DNA of 5,760 nt from Verrucomicrobiota bacterium (GTDB taxonomy: Bacteria; Verrucomicrobiota; Verrucomicrobiia; Opitutales; UBA2995), in NCBI GenBank assembly GCA_027297085.1, contig JAPUIL010000640.1:1-5760 (forward strand), in the 5' to 3' direction. This document shows positions 1 to 5,760 of this stretch, in pieces. The position numbers and the translations under genes are program-made. Under the pieces are notes generated by a model. The model did no database searches. It had not been told where the DNA came from and worked only from the letters and a program-made list of their open reading frames with translations. Numbering within the stretch: position 1 is the first letter of the stretch; each line of letters starts with the position of its first letter.

Positions 1-559
1 TGTCACCCACAAAATTGTCGGAATGTGTGTCTTCAGGCAGCTTCCATTCAAAAGCGCCAAGCCGTTCGCCATAGTCCTCCCGTTTACGGTAGTCTTCCCG
101 TTGTTGCTTCACCAGTCCGCGGAATCGCAAGGCTTTATCCCATTCGTCAAAGTAGTAACGTTCCTCCAGGTAACGGTCTTTGTTTTCCACCACATAGCGC
201 TCATGGAATCCGTTCGGCGTATGGTAGGGATAAGTATGCATCTTGCCGATATTCACGCAGCGATACCCCGATTCAGCCAAGTCTTCGATCCAGCTGTGCC
301 GCCAGAGGTCAGCGTTCTTCAAAACCCCATACGTATGCGGATAATATCCGGTAAACAGACTGGCGCGCGAAGGTGCGCAACTGGCAGCCGTTATATGGCA
401 ATTGGTAAATGTCACCCCTTCATTTACCAGGCGATCCAGGTTCGGAGTCTCCATATAATCGTAGCCTAAAGCGTTGATCGTATCAAACCGCTGCTGGTCA
501 GTAATTATGAAGACTATGTTCGGGCGTTTTTGCGAATCGGAGTCTGATTGAGTAGCCAT
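1..559 (-). CDS. S1-family sulfatase, Cys-type (N-terminal part, runs off left edge)
   Basis: This is a sulfate-ester hydrolase of the alkaline phosphatase superfamily. About 186 residues are visible; family members are usually about 450-550, so the C-terminal half, with further metal ligands, lies outside the window. The protein opens with PNIVFIITDQQR (residues 13-24), in which D21 and Q22 occupy the first metal-ligand positions. TPNLDRLVNEGVTF follows at 38-51. The formylglycine signature CAPSRASLFTG is at 61-71, so C61 (codon at 377-379) is the residue a maturase would oxidise. GKMH at 105-108 supplies the usual active-site Lys and His. No signal peptide is visible, because the polar first 12 residues lead straight into the core beta strand, so a cytoplasmic location is inferred. 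The ATG at 559 is the only standard start after an in-frame TAG at 587-589. The Asp-Gln pair resembles choline-sulfatase and phosphonate monoester hydrolase branches, so the substrate cannot be named and phosphodiester or phosphonate esters remain possible. Confidence 0.93.
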   Translation of the reverse strand, partial: MATQSDSDSQKRPNIVFIITDQQRFDTINALGYDYMETPNLDRLVNEGVTFTNCHITAASCAPSRASLFTGYYPHTYGVLKNADLWRHSWIEDLAESGYRCVNIGKMHTYPYHTPNGFHERYVVENKDRYLEERYYFDEWDKALRFRGLVKQQREDYRKREDYGERLGAFEWKLPEDTHSDNFVGD

Positions 560-625
560 TTTACCTGTATAGTTGAGACTCCTTTTCTACAATTCAACGC
601 TAGAGGTGGAAATTATTCTAAACAC
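560..625 (-). other. rapA-sulfatase intergenic gap
   Basis: These 66 bases lie between the rapA TAG stop and the sulfatase ATG. On the minus strand there is a TAGAAT at 620-615 that looks like a -10 element but has no matching -35, because the required region falls in GC-rich rapA coding sequence. A 5-bp inverted repeat (AGGTG at 604-608, CACCT at 623-627, 14-base loop) has no T-run, so it is not a convincing terminator. Cotranscription of rapA and the sulfatase is therefore possible but unproven. Confidence 0.5.
579..584 (-). promoter_or_regulatory. Shine-Dalgarno-like AAGGAG, far from sulfatase start
   Basis: The minus strand reads AAGGAG here, a strong anti-16S match, but it ends 19 bases before the sulfatase ATG at 559, well beyond the usual 5-10. 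No ATG, GTG or TTG lies in frame between them. A weaker AGGT at 566-563 sits only 3 bases from the ATG. Either the distant site works through a folded leader or it is coincidental. Confidence 0.35.
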
Positions 626-3481
626 CTAAAGCCGCCCGCCCGTCGGACCCTCGACAACCAAACGAATAGAATCAAGCCGCAACCGCGCATGCTCAATGGC
701 CTCCAGGGTGTGGTTTAATTGTTCCTCCGCATGCTCAATTTCTTCCAAGCGCACGTGATCGTTGATCTTGCGCAAGTCGATAAGGCGATTCCGGGCTGCG
801 CTCAATGTTTTCTCAGCTGTTTTACCTGCCTCCGACTTCAGATTGTCAGCTTGACCTTCTGCAAATTCAGTCGCCCGTTCAATCATGGTTTTAAGCAAAT
901 TTTCATTAAAACCAGGTTTTTCCAGAAACCGGTATATGTTTCCATCTTCGGAACTTTCAGAAAGTTCTTCATGACCACGCTCGTCCGTGAGGTCGTTACC
1001 TCGAAAATCCACAAGCAACCGAATGGGGGTGGGAGCCATGTATTGTTCCACATGCCACTTCGACTGGGCAACCGTTTCACAAACAAAGACAGCTTCTAAA
1101 ATAATATTAGGAGCATCCGATTCAATCAAAGCAAACGAAGTGGTGCCTGTCTTTGAATTAATCAAAAGATCCATAGAATCCCAATAAACCGGATGGTCAG
1201 GTGAAATAAAGGCCATGTCCTCCCGCGTGATCGCACGAGCCCGGTCAAAGGTTGCCATAAGACCTTCCTGAGGGATGGATGGATACGCTTCTATATAGGC
1301 ATGCGACGGATCTAGAAAGACATCACCTAATTCGTGCTCAATCATACGTACGCCGAAATGATCAAAAATATTGCCAAGGCATTCCCTAAAACTCGAATCC
1401 GCATCCACTTCGCGGATACAGTCAATTATCTCCCCGGAAACTTCTTTGTTGAAGGAGTTTAATTCCAACAAACGGTCCCGCCCATTTCGAAGTTTATTCT
1501 GAAGCCGGGTACGGAAATCGATGGTCTCGTTAATAAATAAATCCCATGGATTTGCAGGCACGGCTAAGCTTACCGCATCAAACTTCAATGCCATATCAAG
1601 TAGTCGTTCTTTGAAGCGGTCCTGAAACTCCGTCCCGCCATGCAGAGATGCCTCGATCGAATTGAGACCTCGGTGGTACCAGTCTGCAATGAACTCCTGA
1701 CAACTTCCTTTTACGAATGGAATATGAATACAAATAGTTTTGGTCTGACCAATTCGATCCAGGCGCCCTATACGTTGCTCCAACAACCCCGGATTAAACG
1801 GCAAGTCAAACAAGACAAGATGGTTCGCAAACTGAAAATTTCTGCCTTCACTGCCTATTTCTGAACAAATCAGCAGCTGAGCACCATCTGTTTCGGCAAA
1901 CCAGGCCGCATTGCGGTCCCGTTTTATTAAGGGCAATCCTTCGTGAAAAAGAGCTACCTTGGCACTGATCTTTTCCTGTAAAGCCGCATCAATGGCCAGG
2001 ACCTTACGTTGTGATTTACATATCAGAAGCAATTTTTTTTCACGATTGGACTTAAGAAAATCCACCAACCAATCAATACGTGGATCCTCTTTGAAAGAAT
2101 AACGGATGTCATCTTCATGCTCAGTCTCCTCCGCTTCCAGCTCGCGACGAATCCGATTAATCAAAGTCTTTCCACCCCCAACAATGGGCTCCGGACAGTA
2201 TTGCCGCTTTGGAAATCCCGTCATGTTCGAGCGGGTATTTCGAAACATCACTCGTCCGGTGCCATGTTCATCCAACAGTGCGTTTAAAAGATTGTCTTTC
2301 GCTCCAGCTTTACCAGTCGTTAGTGCGGTCAGGTGTTTTTCCAGACCTTCCGGATCTTTATTGAATATACGTTTAAGTTGGCTCTGATCTTCCTCGTTGA
2401 GTAATTTTTCATCAATCACTTTACCTGCAATCTGAGCCACCACACCAAAGCCTTCCGCTTCTTCGAGAAAACTGTCGAAATCGTCGTATCGGTCCGGATC
2501 GAGCAGGCGTAATCGGGCAAAGTGACCTTCTAAGCCCAATTGGGTAGGTGTAGCCGTTAACAACAACAACCCAGCCGAACGCAGCGCTAGCTCCTCTACC
2601 AGAGAATAATCATTACTCACTTTTTCCGGCGACCACTCTAAGTGATGCGCCTCATCGACCACCACCATATCCCATTCCCCATCGATAGCTTGCTGGCGAC
2701 GCACTTCGTTTTCAGTAAGAAACGAAACACTACAAAGCGTCAACTGCTCATCAAGAAACGGATTCGCACCGGGATTTCCATGCTCCACTGAGCGGCAACG
2801 TTCCTCATCGAAAATACTGAACCATAAATTAAATCTTCGCAGCAGTTCGACAAACCACTGATGTACCAGCGATTCGGGTACCAGGATCAATACCCGGTTT
2901 GCCTTCCCCACAGCCAATAATCGTTGCAGGATTAGACAGGCTTCAATAGTCTTACCAAGACCCACCTCATCCGCGAGTAGTACCCGGGGAATCTGACGCA
3001 TCGCTACCTCGTGCAGGATGTACATCTGGTGAGGAATCAGATCTACACGACCTCCGAGGAATCCCCTCACTGGAGATTGTCGAGACTTCACCTGAGCCAA
3101 GAGCGTGCTATAGCGCAGCTCAAAAACTTCACTTGAATCCACCTTGCCCTTCATTAAGCGCTCTTGTGGTAAACTGAAATTCGTAATATCAGATACCTCA
3201 TCTTCTCTTACCCGGAGTTCGCCGCCTGAATAATAGAGCAAACCCTCTTCCTCCTCAACCTCCTCAATGATCAAAGACTGCTCATCGCGAGTAAGAACCG
3301 TTTCACCCACACGAAATTGCACACGTCGTAACACAGGGGCTCCTGTAGCGTAAATTCGCTTCTCGCCGCTGGTCGGAAAGTCAACCCCGATCTGGTAGCG
3401 ATCTACATTCGTGATGATGCCCAAACCCAGCTCGGGTTCTGGTTCACTGAGACAACGTTGACCTATCACATTTAAAGCCAT
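626..3481 (-). CDS. rapA: RNA polymerase-associated ATPase RapA (HepA), SWI2/SNF2 family
   Basis: RapA binds core RNA polymerase and uses ATP-driven translocation to recycle polymerase from stalled or post-termination complexes. The protein is 951 residues, against 968 in E. coli, and matches the family end to end. Residues 1 to about 110 form the RapA N-terminal Tudor-like pair, starting with the typical IGQR...ELGLG pattern. The first RecA lobe carries LIPHQ (148-152), Walker A DEVGLGKT (171-178), DEAHH (276-280) and LLTATP (307-312). HFARLRLLDPDRYDDF (320-335) and FRNTR...GFPKR (413-426) are RapA-specific. The second lobe spans about 465-615, with LFHEG (511-515), SEIGSEGRNFQ (540-550) and QRIGRLDRIGQ (569-579). 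The RapA C-terminal domain follows and ends in a charged, probably coiled-coil helix (about 860-940). All catalytic motifs are intact, so it should be active. The stretch between the lobes (about 427-465) looks shorter than in E. coli. The ATG at 3481 is the only standard start before an in-frame TGA at 3512-3514, and it gives the N-terminus expected of the family. No good ribosome-binding site lies next to it. Confidence 0.97.
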   Translation of the reverse strand: MALNVIGQRCLSEPEPELGLGIITNVDRYQIGVDFPTSGEKRIYATGAPVLRRVQFRVGETVLTRDEQSLIIEEVEEEEGLLYYSGGELRVREDEVSDITNFSLPQERLMKGKVDSSEVFELRYSTLLAQVKSRQSPVRGFLGGRVDLIPHQMYILHEVAMRQIPRVLLADEVGLGKTIEACLILQRLLAVGKANRVLILVPESLVHQWFVELLRRFNLWFSIFDEERCRSVEHGNPGANPFLDEQLTLCSVSFLTENEVRRQQAIDGEWDMVVVDEAHHLEWSPEKVSNDYSLVEELALRSAGLLLLTATPTQLGLEGHFARLRLLDPDRYDDFDSFLEEAEGFGVVAQIAGKVIDEKLLNEEDQSQLKRIFNKDPEGLEKHLTALTTGKAGAKDNLLNALLDEHGTGRVMFRNTRSNMTGFPKRQYCPEPIVGGGKTLINRIRRELEAEETEHEDDIRYSFKEDPRIDWLVDFLKSNREKKLLLICKSQRKVLAIDAALQEKISAKVALFHEGLPLIKRDRNAAWFAETDGAQLLICSEIGSEGRNFQFANHLVLFDLPFNPGLLEQRIGRLDRIGQTKTICIHIPFVKGSCQEFIADWYHRGLNSIEASLHGGTEFQDRFKERLLDMALKFDAVSLAVPANPWDLFINETIDFRTRLQNKLRNGRDRLLELNSFNKEVSGEIIDCIREVDADSSFRECLGNIFDHFGVRMIEHELGDVFLDPSHAYIEAYPSIPQEGLMATFDRARAITREDMAFISPDHPVYWDSMDLLINSKTGTTSFALIESDAPNIILEAVFVCETVAQSKWHVEQYMAPTPIRLLVDFRGNDLTDERGHEELSESSEDGNIYRFLEKPGFNENLLKTMIERATEFAEGQADNLKSEAGKTAEKTLSAARNRLIDLRKINDHVRLEEIEHAEEQLNHTLEAIEHARLRLDSIRLVVEGPTGGRL

Positions 3482-3564
3482 CCGGTGTGTCTGACAGATT
3501 ATTTGCTCACCTCAAAAACAAAATTTAATCTTTTCAGTCAGTTCTAATTTTATCAAAAGCGCTA
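3482..3564 (-). other. permease-rapA intergenic gap, AT-rich leader of rapA
   Basis: These 83 AT-rich bases separate the permease stop from the rapA ATG. On the minus strand I find a TTGATA at 3556-3551 and a TAAAAT at 3552-3547, but neither has a partner hexamer at 16-18 bases, so no sigma70-type promoter can be assigned. No GC-rich hairpin followed by a T-run is present, so no rho-independent terminator is called for the permease. The gap could hold a promoter of another type or simply be transcribed through. Confidence 0.5.
3491..3541 (-). promoter_or_regulatory. Interrupted dyad in rapA leader, with SD-like GAGGTG in its loop
   Basis: CTGAC (3491-3495) pairs with GTCAG (3537-3541), and GATTA (3497-3501) pairs with TAATC (3526-3530), leaving a 1-base bulge on one side and a 6-base bulge on the other. 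The loop contains, on the minus strand, GAGGTG at 3513-3508, the only Shine-Dalgarno-like site before rapA; it ends 26 bases upstream of the ATG. The structure is AT-rich and weak. It could be a leader fold or an operator, or chance. Confidence 0.25.
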
Positions 3565-5760
3565 CTACAGCGGCCAAAAAATCGGCAGAAATATCATTGC
3601 TGTGATAAAAACAACCAACGCCAAGGGTATCCCGACTTTCAGATAGTCAACGAATCGGTACCCACCCGGCCCCATTACCAGCACATTGGCCGGATGAGAG
3701 ATGGGACTGGTGAAACTGGCAGAGGCAGCCATGGCAATGGCCATCATGGCCGTATAGGGAGATATGCCGAGATCGATGGAGGATTGTATGGCGATCGGTG
3801 ACATCAGGACCACCAGAGCTGAAGTAGGAATGATGGTCGTTGCCATGGAGGTAACGAGATACAAGCCCCCAATTACCACCCACGGACCTTGATCACCAAC
3901 CACAGACATAAAAGCACTGGTCAAGTAAGAGGCCGCTCCGGATGCTTGCATGGCCGTTCCAAGCGGCAACATGCCGGCGATGAGAAAGACAGCGCGCCAC
4001 TCGATCGCACGGTAAGCATCTTCCATGCGCAAGCAACCGGTCAGCACCATAAGCGTCGCCCCAGCGATGGCCGTGAGTGCAATGGGCATCCAGCCCAGAA
4101 ATACCGGTACAATAACTCCCGCCATAATCAAGGATGCGATGAGCGGTTTGTTTGTGCTGGTCGCTTGTGGTTCTTCCGGTAACTGACTGAGTAGGAGAAA
4201 ATTTTTATCCGCTCTGATAACCTGCAGCTTTTCCCGAGGGCCCATGAGTAAGAGAGCATCTCCATACTCGATCTGCATCTGGCCAAGATCAGAACGATAC
4301 ACTTCGTTCGCACGGAGAATTCCCAATAATTGCAATCCATAGAGATTGCGCAATTGGATGTCGGCAGCGGTTTTTCCAGCGTATTTGGAATTAGGCGCCA
4401 GAGTGGCTTCAATCAACTCGATGTCCTCTGCTTCAAGAATCGAGGCGTCAGACTGGGCTGAAGTTTCAATCCTCAACTGCTGGAGGCCTCGTAGTGTATC
4501 GAGATTTTCCTGACGACTATGCAAGACGAGGTGATCACCTACTTTAAGGGGCAATTGCGGATCAGGCAACAACAGTTCTTCACCCTCTCGTTTAATGGAT
4601 ATCACATGGATGTCGAACAGTTGCCCCAATCGACTTTCAGCAAGAGCCTTACCCGCCAGCCAGGAATCTTCCGGAATCTCTACTTCAAATAGCTTCTTAT
4701 GAATGGATCGGTATCGTTCCAGCAATTGAGAGGATGGTTTTTGACAATCCTCAAATGCTTCATTCGATTCAAGAGACCGGATTGCTTCTTCGGAACCTTG
4801 CAAAAGCAATCGATCGCCTACTTGAAGTGTCTGTTGTGCCAAATCGTCGTCCACAACTTTGCCGGATTGGTAAACTTTTAATACATTCAATCCGAAACTT
4901 CTTCGGAAACTAGATTCCTTGATGGTTTTTCCGACAAAATCAGCGGATTCAGATATACGCGCTTCGACCATCGGAAACGGTATGTCCTCAATGAGGCTTT
5001 CACCTTTGGCTTGAACTGGTTTGAGATCATGCCAGCCGATGAGTTCATTTAGTCGTTCAGCTTCACCTTGAGTATAGAGTCGATCACCTTCCTGAAGAAC
5101 TGTTTTAGGTCCTGGTGCAAACCTGGTTTCTCCATCCCTTTGCAAAGCCAAGACTTGCAGCCCCAGACTTCGTCCTAAACTGGATTTTTCCAAGCTCTTT
5201 CCAGAAAGGTAGGATCCTTTTTCAAGTTTGATGAAAAAGGCCCGATCCTTGAGAGCGTACTGGCTTTCCAGAGATGCACGGTCCGATCGGGAAGCTTCTG
5301 TAGCACCAGGGTCCCGCATAGGAAGGAGGAATCGGGCAGCCAATGCCACAAAACCCGTGCCTACAATCATAATGACTCCGCCGATCGGCGAAAAATCGAA
5401 CAGCCTGAATGGCTCATAGCCAGCTTCCCGGAGCCCATTACTGATCAAAAGATTGGGAGGAGTACCGATCATGGTGGTCAACCCACCAAGCAGAGAACCA
5501 AAGGCTAAGGGCATTAATAATCGCGAGGCTGCAACTCCAGTCTTTCGGGCCACTGTTATCACTACCGGCAACATAAAGGCTGCGACTCCAATGTTGTTCA
5601 TAAATGCCGACAAAACTCCAGAGGTAAGCATGATCACAACGATCATTCGCACTTCCGTTTTGCCCGCCATTTTCAGCACCTGCTTGCCAATCATAGCCGC
5701 CACTCCTGTTTCCGTCAGGCCTTCACTCAATATGAACATGGCCCAAACCGTGATGACCGC
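3565..5760 (-). CDS. SLC13-family (DASS/SAC1-like) permease with four RCK_C domains (5' end beyond right edge)
   Basis: This is an inner-membrane ion/anion permease of the SLC13 type; family substrates include sulfate, dicarboxylates and other oxyanions, and the actual one is unknown. The frame is open through the right edge, with seven codons (AVITVWA) before the first visible Met at 5739. That Met lies in a helix conserved in the family, so it is not the start; roughly 50-60 N-terminal residues are probably missing. Numbered from this Met, repeat one of the transporter has the hairpin NNIGVAA (49-55) and GTPPN (92-96). Repeat two has IIPTSA (636-641) and TSPISHPANVLVMG (677-690). Likely membrane segments are about 32-62, 74-100, 118-140, 533-566, 583-605, 619-645, 660-685 and 700-722. 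Between the halves, about 165-510 is a soluble block of four RCK_C domains (about 168-234, 256-323, 349-417, 441-508), presumably cytoplasmic ligand-sensing modules. The gene ends with TAG 83 bases before rapA. The fold and family are secure; the substrate is not. Confidence 0.93.
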   Translation of the reverse strand, partial: AVITVWAMFILSEGLTETGVAAMIGKQVLKMAGKTEVRMIVVIMLTSGVLSAFMNNIGVAAFMLPVVITVARKTGVAASRLLMPLAFGSLLGGLTTMIGTPPNLLISNGLREAGYEPFRLFDFSPIGGVIMIVGTGFVALAARFLLPMRDPGATEASRSDRASLESQYALKDRAFFIKLEKGSYLSGKSLEKSSLGRSLGLQVLALQRDGETRFAPGPKTVLQEGDRLYTQGEAERLNELIGWHDLKPVQAKGESLIEDIPFPMVEARISESADFVGKTIKESSFRRSFGLNVLKVYQSGKVVDDDLAQQTLQVGDRLLLQGSEEAIRSLESNEAFEDCQKPSSQLLERYRSIHKKLFEVEIPEDSWLAGKALAESRLGQLFDIHVISIKREGEELLLPDPQLPLKVGDHLVLHSRQENLDTLRGLQQLRIETSAQSDASILEAEDIELIEATLAPNSKYAGKTAADIQLRNLYGLQLLGILRANEVYRSDLGQMQIEYGDALLLMGPREKLQVIRADKNFLLLSQLPEEPQATSTNKPLIASLIMAGVIVPVFLGWMPIALTAIAGATLMVLTGCLRMEDAYRAIEWRAVFLIAGMLPLGTAMQASGAASYLTSAFMSVVGDQGPWVVIGGLYLVTSMATTIIPTSALVVLMSPIAIQSSIDLGISPYTAMMAIAMAASASFTSPISHPANVLVMGPGGYRFVDYLKVGIPLALVVFITAMIFLPIFWPL

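Noticed and set aside
23..469. Plus-strand open frame of 148 codons
   Set aside because: It lies antisense to the sulfatase, whose minus-strand frame carries the diagnostic CxPSR motif. The plus-strand translation has no recognisable domain.
615..620. TAGAAT as a -10 box for the sulfatase
   Set aside because: No -35-like hexamer lies 16-18 bases upstream; that region is GC-rich rapA coding sequence.
604..627. Inverted repeat AGGTG/CACCT after rapA as a terminator
   Set aside because: The stem is only 5 bp with a 14-base loop and no T-run follows on the minus strand.
719..1099. Plus-strand open frame of 126 codons
   Set aside because: It is a shadow of the rapA 3' region on the opposite strand, with no recognisable domain.
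3889..4182. Plus-strand open frame within the permease gene
   Set aside because: It is antisense to conserved membrane segments of the permease, and its translation is basic and low in complexity, typical of a shadow frame.
4128..4412. Minus-strand frame of 94 codons within the permease gene
   Set aside because: It is in a different frame over the fourth RCK_C domain, which is clearly read in the permease frame.
5737..5739. ATG at 5739 as the true start of the permease
   Set aside because: The frame stays open to the window edge with family-like residues (AVITVWA) before it, and this Met lies in a conserved helix rather than at the N-terminus.

Overview
The window holds three protein genes, all on the minus strand, packed with short gaps. 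In transcription order (right to left) they are: an SLC13-type membrane permease carrying a cytoplasmic block of four RCK_C (TrkA-C) domains, cut at its 5' end by the right window edge; a complete RapA/HepA-type SWI2/SNF2 ATPase that recycles RNA polymerase; and the N-terminal part of a formylglycine-dependent sulfatase, cut at its 3' end by the left window edge. The gaps are 83 bases (permease to rapA) and 66 bases (rapA to sulfatase). I see no RNA gene, mobile element, CRISPR array or convincing rho-independent terminator.

The organism is a bacterium of intermediate G+C. S1 sulfatases of this kind are especially numerous in Planctomycetota, Verrucomicrobiota and Lentisphaerota and in marine polysaccharide degraders. 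Full-length RapA is best known from Gammaproteobacteria but is not limited to them. A marine or aquatic Verrucomicrobiota-like bacterium or a sulfatase-bearing gammaproteobacterium would both fit, and the window alone does not decide.

The three products act in different places: the inner membrane (permease), RNA polymerase (RapA), and the cytoplasm or possibly the envelope (sulfatase, no signal peptide visible). The permease and sulfatase could be linked through sulfate, since some SLC13/SAC1-like proteins with RCK_C domains move sulfate. RapA sits between them, however, and the spacing does not prove an operon. This is a mostly ordinary region with no evident new system. The points most worth a second look are the four evenly spaced RCK_C domains in the permease, the Asp-Gln metal motif of the sulfatase, and the poorly placed ribosome-binding sites of both visible starts.
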